From Desulfomonilaceae bacterium (GTDB taxonomy: Bacteria > Desulfobacterota > Desulfomonilia > Desulfomonilales > Desulfomonilaceae): a stretch of DNA of 43,524 bases. The position numbers and the translations under genes were made by a program. The notes below the pieces were generated by a model. That model had not been told where the DNA came from. It did no database searches and saw only the letters and a list, made by a program, of their open reading frames with translations. Shown here piece after piece: positions 8,291-16,180 of this stretch. The DNA lies in NCBI GenBank assembly GCA_041662605.1, contig JBAZSD010000031.1, positions 1 to 43,524 of the forward strand, in the 5' to 3' direction. The stretch's first letter is position 1; every line of letters starts with the position of its first letter.

Positions 8291-9508
8291 TCAAGCGCCA
8301 TATTTGACTTGTCTTTGAGCGTGAGCCGTAATCAACTTCATGAGATGCGACGCGTTGAACTGACCTAAAGTCCCTTTGAGACATTGAGACTCGCCAAAAC
8401 TAGCGACGTCAGGGTTGGCCCTGGTCATTCCAGGGGCCCACAGTATGAGCGGAACTGGATGCCAACTGTGTGATTTCAAGACGGCTGGGGTTGAGTGATC
8501 TCCCGTGATCACCAGCACATCAGGGTTAAAATCCAGTATCCTGGGAATTACCGCGTCAACCTTTTCTATCTCCCTGACTTTACCATCGAAGTCCCCGTCT
8601 TCACCTCTACTGTCTGTGTATTTGTGATGAACAAAAAAGAAATCGTATGCATCCCAATTCTGTCTCAAAGACTCTAGCTGGTCGTCAAGATTCTTGAGAC
8701 CGTCGATCTTGGCCATTCCCACCAGGCTCGCTAATCCTTTGTACATGGGGTAAACAGCCATGGCCGCCGCTCTCATCTTGAATACATCTTCAAATTTGGG
8801 TAACCCCGGCTCACTGGACCAACCCCTTAAAGTAACCATATTTGCCGGCCTTTGGTTCTTGATGCGCTCTGAAACTTCAACTATCCACTGGTTTACAAGA
8901 TCTGCAGTGTTGCGGGCTTCCAGCGATCCATCAAGCGGTCTCAACTTCAAAGGCTTTAATCCGACTTTTTGCGGGTCTGTTTCGTTCAAAGACGAAGACA
9001 AACGAGGTCCCCTGAGAATTAAGACGAAACGATAATCCTGAACAGGTCGCACAATGACTTCTACACCTGGGAGAGTAATATCCTGAATCAGCCCAACCAT
9101 TCGCGAGCATTCTTCAGTCGGAATTCTCCCGGCTCGACGATCAGTAATCAGTCCATTTTGATCGACAGTGCAGAAATTCCCACGGGCCGCGACATCTTGT
9201 TCGGTAAGGGTAAGACCAATTCCAACCGCCTCCAAAACCCCTCGTCCAATAAGATGTTTGAGCGGATCATATCCAAATAGCCCAAAATGGCCAGGGCCAC
9301 TTCCAGGGGTTATCCCGATGTCCACGGTGTTAATAAGGCCCACTGAACCTTCGCGGGCAAGTTTGTCCATGTTCGGTGTGAACGCGGCTTCGAGTTCCGT
9401 GGGTCCACCTACTTCTCTGGGGAGACCGCCGAGCCCGTCCATAACAAGCAAAATAGCCTTGGTAGACGCTTGCTGGGTCAATGATTTCATAAGATCAATC
9501 GAGGCCAT
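8291..9508 (-). CDS. apgM: 2,3-bisphosphoglycerate-independent phosphoglycerate mutase, archaeal type
   Basis: It interconverts 3- and 2-phosphoglycerate in glycolysis and gluconeogenesis without a bisphosphoglycerate cofactor. The 405-residue length fits the archaeal-type ApgM family of the alkaline phosphatase superfamily. Metal and catalytic motifs are visible: VMDGLGG with D24; DIGITPGSGPGH with S70 as the likely nucleophile; the HHKYTDSRGEDGDFDGK stretch; TGDHSTP; and HSWHPVP near the end. At GEDGDF many relatives have His in place of the Glu. The ATG (rev. 9508) has GGAGGAG just before it. The gene heads a minus-strand group with the GSCFA and CAP genes, a context I cannot explain from metabolism. 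Confidence 0.93.
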   Translation of the reverse strand: MASIDLMKSLTQQASTKAILLVMDGLGGLPREVGGPTELEAAFTPNMDKLAREGSVGLINTVDIGITPGSGPGHFGLFGYDPLKHLIGRGVLEAVGIGLTLTEQDVAARGNFCTVDQNGLITDRRAGRIPTEECSRMVGLIQDITLPGVEVIVRPVQDYRFVLILRGPRLSSSLNETDPQKVGLKPLKLRPLDGSLEARNTADLVNQWIVEVSERIKNQRPANMVTLRGWSSEPGLPKFEDVFKMRAAAMAVYPMYKGLASLVGMAKIDGLKNLDDQLESLRQNWDAYDFFFVHHKYTDSRGEDGDFDGKVREIEKVDAVIPRILDFNPDVLVITGDHSTPAVLKSHSWHPVPLILWAPGMTRANPDVASFGESQCLKGTLGQFNASHLMKLITAHAQRQVKYGA

Positions 9509-9684
9509 TAAACTCCTCCGCTCAAAATATTTTTCAAAGCGCCACTCTACATAATGTTCTAGAGATCAAATTAAGTCATCCAACCTTATCTACACAAACA
9601 AATTTATGACATTGGACTAAATCGGCCAATACTTCTGAATATATCAACGTTTACTATTAATTCCTATTGTGGTAGTAGCTCTTG

Positions 9685-9711
9685 AACCCGAATAAATCTC
9701 GATAACGGGTT
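9685..9711. promoter_or_regulatory. Inverted repeat in the divergent apgM / UbiA-type gene spacer
   Basis: AACCCG (9685-9690) and CGGGTT (9706-9711) form a perfect 6-bp dyad with a 15-nt centre, 39 nt before the start at 9750. The 241-nt spacer is AT-rich and must hold promoters for both genes. The dyad could be an operator, but this is speculative. Confidence 0.3.
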
Positions 9712-9749
9712 TAAGTATAGAACAGATCAAGAAAGATTATATAAACTAA

Positions 9750-10637
9750 ATGAATTCAATAGGTTCATTAGTAAAGTTAATGCGGCCTGGCCAGTGGGTC
9801 AAAAATGGTTTCGTGCTTATGCCGCTTGTTTTTAGTGGTCGACTCTTCTTTCCATACGAGTCGATCAAGACTTTTGGAGTATTCATATGTTTTTGTCTAG
9901 CAGCCTCAGCTACCTATATCATTAATGATTATATGGACATGGATCAAGACAGGATCCATCCGCTAAAACGAAATCGTCCTTTGGCTTCCGGCGCAGTATC
10001 TCCCATGATTGCGTTGACTTTTGCCTGCAGCCTTATCTTGCTGATGTTTCTAACCTCAGTTTTTTTTCATCTCCCCGTTTTCACAATGGGGGTTCTTGTC
10101 AGTTACGTGATTTTACATTGTCTATATTCGTGGAAACTAAAAAATCTTGTTATTATAGACGTTCTGGTAATTTCCACAGGATTCCTTTTACGCGTATTGG
10201 CCGGAAGCTCGGCCTTGAGTGTAGGGGTTTCGAGTTGGCTGGTGCTATGCACTTTTTCAGTGGCTATATTCCTGGCCCTTGGAAAAAGAAGACACGAAGT
10301 GATGTTCCTCAATGGGGAGGCTGTAAGTCACAGACCGGTGCTGGAGAGTTACAGCGTGGGTTTCCTGGATCAGTTGCTACAGGTAGTCACCACATCAACC
10401 TTCATTTTCTATTGTCTCTATTCGGTAAAAGCCAGCCCAGGAACTGACATCCAGTCTGAGAAGATGATGTTGACTATCCCTTTTGTCACGTACGGGATCT
10501 TCAGATACCTTTACCTCATATATCACAAGGAAAACGGTGGTTCACCGACCGCGTTATTGTTGACGGATCCTCCACTGCTAACATGTGTCACGCTATGGTT
10601 AGCTGCGTGCATATATGTGATATACTGGGCGCCTTAG
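9750..10637 (+). CDS. UbiA-family transferase, decaprenyl-phosphate phosphoribosyltransferase-like
   Basis: This is an integral membrane protein (295 aa) with about eight or nine predicted transmembrane helices. The aspartate-rich motif NDxxDxxxD is present (N59 to D67), followed by HPLKRNRP. That extended form is typical of the UbiA subgroup that moves phosphoribose onto polyprenyl phosphate, as in mycobacterial arabinan synthesis, rather than of quinone prenyltransferases. The C-terminal YLYLIYHKENGGSPT...LLTDPPLL segment also fits that subgroup. An ATG start with little Shine-Dalgarno signal was kept because the protein then begins like its relatives. No neighbour hints at the acceptor lipid. 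Confidence 0.85.
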   Translation: MNSIGSLVKLMRPGQWVKNGFVLMPLVFSGRLFFPYESIKTFGVFICFCLAASATYIINDYMDMDQDRIHPLKRNRPLASGAVSPMIALTFACSLILLMFLTSVFFHLPVFTMGVLVSYVILHCLYSWKLKNLVIIDVLVISTGFLLRVLAGSSALSVGVSSWLVLCTFSVAIFLALGKRRHEVMFLNGEAVSHRPVLESYSVGFLDQLLQVVTTSTFIFYCLYSVKASPGTDIQSEKMMLTIPFVTYGIFRYLYLIYHKENGGSPTALLLTDPPLLTCVTLWLAACIYVIYWAP

Positions 10638-10698
10638 ACACCATTGATAGGGTAGAAATCTTTGCCGACATTTGAAAACTTCGAACAGGGAAACGTAG

Positions 10699-11004
10699 AT
10701 GCGTCGCACACTTATTCTTATCTTTTATTTCGTCATTCTGGCTGGGATCGGAATTCTTCTGGGCTGCTTCATACACGCTCAGAGGGTTAATCAGACAACG
10801 GTAATGAGCGGTGTAGCGCTAGTTAGGGAACTGCCGTACGGTGAATGGTTGGTAGGAAACATAGAAACAACCGTATTCTCGTATCAAGAGAAAAAGGACC
10901 TGCAGGAATTCAAGGAAAAGTATAAAGGTCAGATTCACTTGGATCCTGAAGTGTTGAAGCGACACAAGGATTTGTATGGGGATAAATCCAGAAATGAACA
11001 GTAA
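10699..11004 (+). CDS. Small single-pass membrane protein, unknown function
   Basis: The protein has 101 residues. Residues 4-24 form one strong hydrophobic helix after MRR, ending in GCF; it could be an uncleaved anchor or, less likely, a lipobox (LLGC). The remainder is polar and Lys/Glu-rich, with a KKDLQEFKEKYKG helix, and should face the periplasm. It begins 61 nt after the UbiA-type gene on the same strand and may share its transcript. An AGGGAAA lies 7 nt before the ATG. I recognise no family. Confidence 0.65.
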   Translation: MRRTLILIFYFVILAGIGILLGCFIHAQRVNQTTVMSGVALVRELPYGEWLVGNIETTVFSYQEKKDLQEFKEKYKGQIHLDPEVLKRHKDLYGDKSRNEQ

Positions 11005-11052
11005 AATATATCTAATAATTAGAAGATTTTGTAAACAAAGCTAAACCAATAC

Positions 11053-11082
11053 TTGACAATACTAAAAGGGCGTGTTACGCCC
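11053..11082 (+). promoter_or_regulatory. Perfect -35-like TTGACA followed by a GGGCGT/ACGCCC palindrome
   Basis: TTGACA (11053-11058) is followed 9 nt later by the 15-nt palindrome GGGCGTGTTACGCCC (11068-11082). The -10 position is poor (TACGCC), so promoter activity would need help. The palindrome covers where a -10 box would lie, as a repressor operator often does. A near-identical palindrome lies at 43369-43383. A second hairpin, ACCGG(5 nt)CCGGT, follows at about 11091-11105. Confidence 0.35.
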
Positions 11083-11158
11083 ATTCTCGACACCGGCGTG
11101 CCCGGTCCTGTCAGTCAGCCCACTAGACCCTTTATCAAAAAATACCGATGGAGCAGCC

Positions 11159-11629
11159 ATGAGAGTGGACAAATCCGCCCAGGATATGGACCTGTCTTCT
11201 ATTCCTGCAGAATTTCGTGAAAACTATAAATTCCTGAGTGAACTAATAGAATGTAAAGAAAAGAACAATCGCGCCGTAAAACGATTGGAATCAATGGTTG
11301 AGGAGAAATTAAGTGTCCTGAGAGGCAAACTCAACCGCAGGCAGTTGAAAATACTTACTAGTTATCTCAGTCAAATCGAGGAGGACGATGACGGTTTACT
11401 CAATCCTCCAGTGCCTGCAGAACTTGAAGCGTCCATAAAGATTCGGCACAGAACCGGCTGGTTACCATGGGAATCTGAAGCGATACGCAAGATTGAGAGG
11501 TGGAGGGCCGATGTTGACCGTATATCAAGCGTTTGGAGTTTGTACCACGATGAACCCACCCCTCTCTTAAATAGTACTGGTTCCATGATCAAGCTCAGTT
11601 TTGAAAACCGAGCTAAGCCTCATATTTAA
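11159..11629 (+). CDS. Hypothetical protein, charged and helical
   Basis: The protein has 156 residues. The ATG at 11159 is chosen because GGAG lies 6 nt upstream; a start at 11072 would add 29 residues of low-complexity sequence overlapping the palindrome. Residues 20-75 look helical and basic (ECKEKNNRAVKRLESMVEEKLSVLRGKLNRRQLKIL). An acidic patch EEDDDG and an IRHRTGWLPWESEAIRKIERW stretch follow. There is no signal peptide or cysteine motif. Its 3' end overlaps the 3' end of malQ on the other strand by 17 nt. I do not recognise a family. Confidence 0.6.
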   Translation: MRVDKSAQDMDLSSIPAEFRENYKFLSELIECKEKNNRAVKRLESMVEEKLSVLRGKLNRRQLKILTSYLSQIEEDDDGLLNPPVPAELEASIKIRHRTGWLPWESEAIRKIERWRADVDRISSVWSLYHDEPTPLLNSTGSMIKLSFENRAKPHI

Positions 11630-13823
11630 CGTATCTCCCTGAATCTTCCAAAAGTTTTCTGCATTTTGCGGTCATACTCAGAGCCTCTGAATGGCTCTTT
11701 AGTTCTTCGACCGTAAACTTCGTCTTGGTGACCCAATTCGGTCGTTCGATCGTTGTCCCTGGCAGATTTTGCTGCCGGACATCTGCGAACAGATCTTCCA
11801 GGCTAATTATCGCCAGACGACAGGGAGTCCTAAGAATGAAGCTGATAACTGCTGTATGGAGTTCGTCGGTAGGAACTACAGACTCCCACGCCCGATGCGC
11901 GACTTCGGGAGGCAGAACGCCATCCGAGACTAGTCGTTCGATTATCTTGGCTTTCTGAGCTGTTCGTTCAGCACGAGCGACTATCGCTTGATCAGGTTTG
12001 ATTCTACCGATGGCGAGCCTCTCGTCTATGTCAAGTCCTTGCCAGAAACCTGAAAAAGTTGGAAGGTCGTGATTGGAAAGGGAAACCAACGCCCTGTCAG
12101 GATAGTTAAAATAAGGAGTCTGGTTAAAGTCCTCGTCTTGCTCGAAATAGAAAATCCTGTATGAGTAAATCCCTCTATCAATAAGGCGTTCACGAAAATT
12201 AAAAGGCAACGTTCCCAAATCTTCACCAACGACCATGGTTTGGTTCATTACACTTTCCATCGCCAGGACATTTAACAGGTCTTCTTCAAAGTCCTTGACG
12301 TAGACACCGTCGCTAGCGGACTGCCCTCTAGGTATCCAGAACAATTGATGAATTTGCATCACATGATCGATCCGCAGCGCGCCTCCATATTTGCAACCAA
12401 CTCGGAGGCTACTTCTGAAGGGAGAGAAACCGGACATCCGGGCCTGATGGGAATTCGGAGGTTGAAATCCCCAATCCTGTCCCTCAGGAGCAAAAGCGTC
12501 GGGTGGAGCCCCTACACTGAAGTCCCGAACAAAATATTTCTGTGTCGACCAGCTATCGGCTCCATCCGGGTCAACAGCGAGGGCCAAATCATGATACAAC
12601 CCTACCAGCATCCCCTTTTGCAAAGCGTATCGCTGGGCGCCGGCCAATTGTAATTCACATATCCACTGTATGAACTCATGAAAAAGGATTTCCACTGTGT
12701 TTCTCTCTCGGAATTTCTGAACTTCCTCAGAACGAGGATGTTGAAAGCCTTCGGGCCAGGTCATCCAACTTCTCAGATCAGGTGACTTTGCTAAGAAGAA
12801 ATCTCTTAGAACGCAAAAGGTTGCGAATCTATTCAAACTTTCTCCTCCCAGCTCTATATATCGTTCAAATTCTGAGTAAACGGCTTTGACTTCGGGAGAA
12901 CTCGAGAACTCCCTGAAATGATCAAAAAGTGCCCGGAGAGCCCTTAGTTTCAACGAAGAAACCCCGTCATAATCAACCAACTCAGATTCTCTGAGTTTTT
13001 TCGACGTCTCCTGGATCGCAGGATCACTCAAGATCTCGTGAGCCACCTTTTCAGAAATGTGGTGGGCGGCTTTAGCTACATCAATGTAGATAAAGTTACA
13101 AAACATGCGGCTCGAGGGCATATAAGGACTGCAATTAAAGGGACTCGCGTTGAAAAGGGCATGAAGAGGGTTTAGCCCGATAAAATGAGCCCCCAGATCA
13201 TCAAAAGCCCAATCAATGATCCGTTCCAGATCCGTAAAATCGCCGACCCCCCAATTAGTTTCTGATCGAACTCCATAGAGGGAAACAGCAATTCCGGCAA
13301 TTTTTTGACCGTCTTCTATCAGGCGAGGGGTATATGCTTTGGGAGGTCCGACAATAATTACTAACTTAACAGAATATTTTGATGTCCCACTCTGGACCGT
13401 TACCAGAAAATTGTGATCACCAATTGCCAGATTTTCCGGAAACGGAACCAGGACAACAGCTAAGCCTGTCTCTTTATCAAAATCCTCAAGCAAGCTTGAA
13501 TTATTGATCGGCTGAGATACGAGGGCCATTCCGGATTCCGGTTCGGTCACCGTAATGACTCCATCTTCCCTCAATAGGTCGAGGAGAAATCGCGTCAGGT
13601 CCATACGTATGGGGACTTCACGCGGGATTGAACCTGCGATTAGAGTCACGACTTGATGGGCCGTCGAAAGCAGGCTGGGGTCTAGCCGGACACCCTTGGT
13701 TTCAAGAATGTTTCTTATGACGGATGGGGGTGTTTTGAAAACACGTCCCCAGTTGTCCGTGTATTCCGGTTCGATACCGAAAACCCCGGCTAGAGCCTGG
13801 ATTGCTTCATATGGTGAATTCAT
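11613..13823 (-). CDS. malQ: 4-alpha-glucanotransferase (amylomaltase), GH77
   Basis: It transfers alpha-1,4-glucan segments between maltodextrins in glycogen and maltodextrin turnover. At 736 residues it is a long MalQ with N-terminal accessory domains (about 1-150) before the GH77 barrel. The barrel starts near GIAVSLYGVRSETNWGVGDF. Catalytic residues are visible: nucleophile D486 (ALRIDHVM), acid/base E534 (VVGEDLGT) and D586 (LSNHDLPT). Their spacing of 48 and 52 residues matches what I recall for E. coli MalQ. The ATG has no strong Shine-Dalgarno signal but the start fits the family. It stands alone on the minus strand with no other glycogen gene in the window. Confidence 0.95.
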   Translation of the reverse strand: MNSPYEAIQALAGVFGIEPEYTDNWGRVFKTPPSVIRNILETKGVRLDPSLLSTAHQVVTLIAGSIPREVPIRMDLTRFLLDLLREDGVITVTEPESGMALVSQPINNSSLLEDFDKETGLAVVLVPFPENLAIGDHNFLVTVQSGTSKYSVKLVIIVGPPKAYTPRLIEDGQKIAGIAVSLYGVRSETNWGVGDFTDLERIIDWAFDDLGAHFIGLNPLHALFNASPFNCSPYMPSSRMFCNFIYIDVAKAAHHISEKVAHEILSDPAIQETSKKLRESELVDYDGVSSLKLRALRALFDHFREFSSSPEVKAVYSEFERYIELGGESLNRFATFCVLRDFFLAKSPDLRSWMTWPEGFQHPRSEEVQKFRERNTVEILFHEFIQWICELQLAGAQRYALQKGMLVGLYHDLALAVDPDGADSWSTQKYFVRDFSVGAPPDAFAPEGQDWGFQPPNSHQARMSGFSPFRSSLRVGCKYGGALRIDHVMQIHQLFWIPRGQSASDGVYVKDFEEDLLNVLAMESVMNQTMVVGEDLGTLPFNFRERLIDRGIYSYRIFYFEQDEDFNQTPYFNYPDRALVSLSNHDLPTFSGFWQGLDIDERLAIGRIKPDQAIVARAERTAQKAKIIERLVSDGVLPPEVAHRAWESVVPTDELHTAVISFILRTPCRLAIISLEDLFADVRQQNLPGTTIERPNWVTKTKFTVEELKSHSEALSMTAKCRKLLEDSGRYVKYEA

Positions 13824-13859
13824 TGAAATCTTCCTAAATGTCGGCCAATCTGATTTTCA

Positions 13860-13889
13860 TTGACTCGGCCGTGTTACAGTAGGTAATAA
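13860..13889 (+). promoter_or_regulatory. Candidate sigma-70 promoter for the acyl-CoA dehydrogenase gene
   Basis: TTGACT (13860-13865), an 18-nt spacer and TAATAA (13884-13889) lie in the divergent spacer after malQ. This would leave a leader of about 205 nt before the ATG at 14101, long enough to hold regulatory structure, although none is obvious. Confidence 0.35.
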
Positions 13890-14100
13890 TTAGAAAAATC
13901 TTTAGTCCATTCCATTCAAGACTTATAAAATCTCGATCATGCCGTCTACCGCCTCGGATATCCAATAGAGGCGCCGTAACAAAGTGTTAACGCGGAGGCC
14001 AAAACAGGTCGTCTAAAGATATCTTCAGATTGCAAAAATCACAATCCGGTTATTCATGTGAGGCGCACTTAACCCACACAATTCTTTTGGGAGATTTCTC

Positions 14101-15267
14101 ATGGATTTTAAGCTCAACGACGAACAGCGGCTCATACGCAAAGCCGCCAGGGATTTTTCCGCCAAGGAGTTGGCCCCAAACGCTAGAGAATGGGAAGAGA
14201 CACACACTTTTTCCAGGGCGGCTTTCGACAAGATGGGCCAACTTGACTTTACTGGCTTGTATGTTCCAGAGGAGTACGGAGGAACCGGTGTAGGCAGATT
14301 AACAGCCGCTCTCATTTTTGAAGAGCTCGCAAAGGGTTGTTTCGCTACCGCGGTTTATATGAGCGTTCATAACATGGTGGTAAATTTAATTTACCAGTAT
14401 GGAAACGAAGATCAGCGTGAACGTTTCGTAAAGCCTTTGGCTCTGGGCGAAAAGATGGGCGCCTATTCATTGACCGAGGCGGACGCTGGATCAGACGCCG
14501 CAAACCTTAACTGCGCAGCGGCAAAAGTTGATGGCGGTTACTTGATTAACGGCACGAAACTTTACGTCACTAATGGAGGTGTGGCAGACCTTTACGCTGT
14601 TATGGTCAGAACCGATGAAAGCCAAAAACAGAGAGGAATCAGCGCAATAGTAGTGGAGAAGGGAAGGCCCGGTTTTTCGTTTGGGCCTTACGAGCCTAAG
14701 ATGGGCCTGAACGCATCACCAACTACGGAGCTTCACTTCCAGGACTGCTTCATTCCGGACAGTAATAGAGTTGGAGAAGAAGGTAAAGGATTCAACATGG
14801 CCCTTGGCGCATTAAACGGAGGACGTGTAGGTATAGGCGCCTGCGCTGTGGGTCTTGCTCAACAGGCGTTCGATTATGCCCTCAATTACGCGCAAAAGCG
14901 AGTTCAGTTTGGTCGTCCAATTGTGTCATTCCAAGGGCTACAGTTCCTCGTGGCTGATCTCGCGGCCGAGATAGAAGCGGCTCGATTAATGATTTATAGA
15001 GCGGCGTCACTGATGGATCTTGGAGAACAATGCGCTCTGGAAGCGGCCATGGGCAAAAGATTCGCCACGGATATGGCCATGCGGGTAACCACAGAAGCCG
15101 TCCAAATTCTTGGTGGCTATGGATACATGAGGTCCTATCCGGTTGAGATGTACATGAGATCCGCAAAAATAGCTCAAATTTTTGAAGGAACCAATCAGGT
15201 GCAGCGGATTGTAATCGCCAGGGAACTGACCAAGGTCAAAGGAGGCAAGAGACCTGACCTTTATTGA
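14101..15267 (+). CDS. Acyl-CoA dehydrogenase
   Basis: This flavoenzyme makes the alpha-beta double bond in acyl-CoA thioesters and passes electrons to ETF. The 388-residue length is standard for the short/medium-chain type. Visible family segments are the FAD-binding AYSLTEADAGSDAAN (about 122-136), GTKLYVTNGG (153-162), a central strand domain and the C-terminal helical signature GGYGYMRSYPVEMYMRSAKI. The catalytic base is E362 in IFEGTNQVQR, the position used by SCAD/MCAD-type enzymes. GGGAG lies just before the ATG. The regulator downstream and the SDR at 16181 suggest acyl-CoA metabolism, but chain length cannot be read from sequence. Confidence 0.94.
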   Translation: MDFKLNDEQRLIRKAARDFSAKELAPNAREWEETHTFSRAAFDKMGQLDFTGLYVPEEYGGTGVGRLTAALIFEELAKGCFATAVYMSVHNMVVNLIYQYGNEDQRERFVKPLALGEKMGAYSLTEADAGSDAANLNCAAAKVDGGYLINGTKLYVTNGGVADLYAVMVRTDESQKQRGISAIVVEKGRPGFSFGPYEPKMGLNASPTTELHFQDCFIPDSNRVGEEGKGFNMALGALNGGRVGIGACAVGLAQQAFDYALNYAQKRVQFGRPIVSFQGLQFLVADLAAEIEAARLMIYRAASLMDLGEQCALEAAMGKRFATDMAMRVTTEAVQILGGYGYMRSYPVEMYMRSAKIAQIFEGTNQVQRIVIARELTKVKGGKRPDLY

Positions 15268-15324
15268 TTCGCTCACGTTTAACTATACTTGAGTTCACAA
15301 TTTTACTTTCAAGGGAGATCGCTC

Positions 15325-15867
15325 ATGGCAAAGAAGCCTGTCAAATCCATCACTGTAGGCGACAAGATTCGACAGATGCGTGAAAAGCTGAAACTGGATT
15401 TTGGACAACTATCCCAAAAAACAGGATTCGAAATTGAATATCTAAAAGATTTGGAAGACGGGAAGATTGCCCCCCCAGTAGGGACATTAATCCAGATCTC
15501 GCGGGCGCTCGCAGTCGATTCCGCATCATTGCTTTCCGAAGACCGCAAAGTAGAACGTAGGAAGAGCTACCTGAAAAGGACTAAGGCGTATTCATACAAG
15601 AGTCTGACACCCGACGCGCAAGACAAGCATCTGTGGGCTTATTTAGTGACACTGGATCCAAAGAAAGAGCATGAGATGGTTGCTTACAAGCATGAAGGTG
15701 AAGAATTCATGTATGTAATAGAAGGTCGGGTTGAGGTCAAAGTCGGAGATGATATCAGTGAACTGAGGAAAGGGGCCACCCTGCATTTTGACTCGGGGGC
15801 GGCTCACCACTTACGGAACCTCAGTCAAAAGGCGTCAAAACTCATTGTGGTAGTTTATACCCCATGA
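15325..15867 (+). CDS. XRE-family transcriptional regulator with C-terminal cupin domain
   Basis: The protein has 180 residues. The ATG at 15325 follows GGGAGA by 6 nt; the frame open from 15289 adds only an unsupported lead. Residues about 12-70 are an XRE helix-turn-helix (IRQMREKLKLDFGQLSQKTGF...LEDGKIAPPVGTLIQIS). Residues about 105-178 form a cupin_2 barrel with an EFMYVIEGRVEVKV strand and a late HFDSGAAHHLRN metal-type motif. Such HTH-cupin regulators sense a small molecule in the cupin. It is 57 nt after the acyl-CoA dehydrogenase gene and probably controls it or the FabG-like gene. The ligand is unknown. Confidence 0.92.
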   Translation: MAKKPVKSITVGDKIRQMREKLKLDFGQLSQKTGFEIEYLKDLEDGKIAPPVGTLIQISRALAVDSASLLSEDRKVERRKSYLKRTKAYSYKSLTPDAQDKHLWAYLVTLDPKKEHEMVAYKHEGEEFMYVIEGRVEVKVGDDISELRKGATLHFDSGAAHHLRNLSQKASKLIVVVYTP

Positions 15868-15982
15868 TCGATTTGGTGATAGCTGGAACTTGGGCGCAAC
15901 TTTTTTAGGGCTAAAATAAAACTTTGGAACTTTTGTTGCATGCCAATGTCTGTTAATGCAAGGGTTATTGAGAAGCGACACC

Positions 15983-16011
15983 TTGCCGTCAAAAAGAAGT
16001 CCGCATATTAT
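15983..16011 (+). promoter_or_regulatory. Candidate sigma-70 promoter of the small RNA
   Basis: TTGCCG (15983-15988), a 17-nt spacer and TATTAT (16006-16011) resemble the consensus at 4/6 and 5/6 positions. Initiation is expected near 16018. Confidence 0.45.
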
Positions 16012-16017
16012 ACAGCC

Positions 16018-16108
16018 CGTGCGGAGATGAGCTGGGACGCAAAACGACACGATAACCCATATCCATACCTCCTTTCACGCCCTGAGCACGTCTCAGGGCT
16101 TTTTTTTT
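16018..16108 (+). ncRNA. Candidate small RNA with an anti-Shine-Dalgarno motif, or terminated leader
   Basis: A transcript from about 16018 would run some 90 nt to the T-tract of a strong terminator. It has no convincing reading frame. It carries TACCTCCTTTCA at about 16066-16077, close to the anti-Shine-Dalgarno 3' end of 16S rRNA, just before the terminator stem. Unpaired C/U-rich loops of this type are how several trans-acting small RNAs block ribosome binding sites. It could instead be the attenuated leader of the FabG-like gene. I do not match it to a known RNA family. Confidence 0.4.
16079..16108 (+). terminator. Strong Rho-independent terminator
   Basis: GCCCTGAG (16079-16086), a CACGT loop and CTCAGGGC (16092-16099) form a perfect 8-bp stem followed by nine T residues (16100-16108). 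It ends the candidate small RNA or the acyl-CoA dehydrogenase/XRE-cupin transcript. Confidence 0.92.
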
Positions 16109-16180
16109 GGTCTCCTCTCTGTTAAATGTTTCAATAGATCAACAGTCTTAAATCATGTCGCATACTTTCCAGGAGGTAGT

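Larger units (their letters stand above)
15868..16180 (+). other. 313-nt spacer between the XRE-cupin and FabG-like genes
   Basis: It holds a candidate promoter (15983-16011), a possible small RNA or leader (16018-16108) and a strong terminator (16079-16108), described separately. GGGTTAT (15962-15968) can pair with ATAACCC (16052-16058), and TCCGCA (16000-16005) with TGCGGA (16020-16025), so a longer transcript from further upstream would be highly folded. The FabG-like gene then has its own AGGAGG site near 16171. Confidence 0.6.

Noticed and set aside
16030..16050. GGGACGCAAAAC resembling part of the GEMM-I cyclic-di-GMP riboswitch
   Set aside because: The partner strand with the CAAACC motif and the tetraloop receptor pattern are absent, so a short match by chance is more likely.
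15997..16068. A 23-codon minus-strand frame with a good AAAGGAGG site
   Set aside because: It overlaps the candidate small RNA promoter and the anti-Shine-Dalgarno stretch, which by itself creates the AGGAGG on the other strand; no other support.
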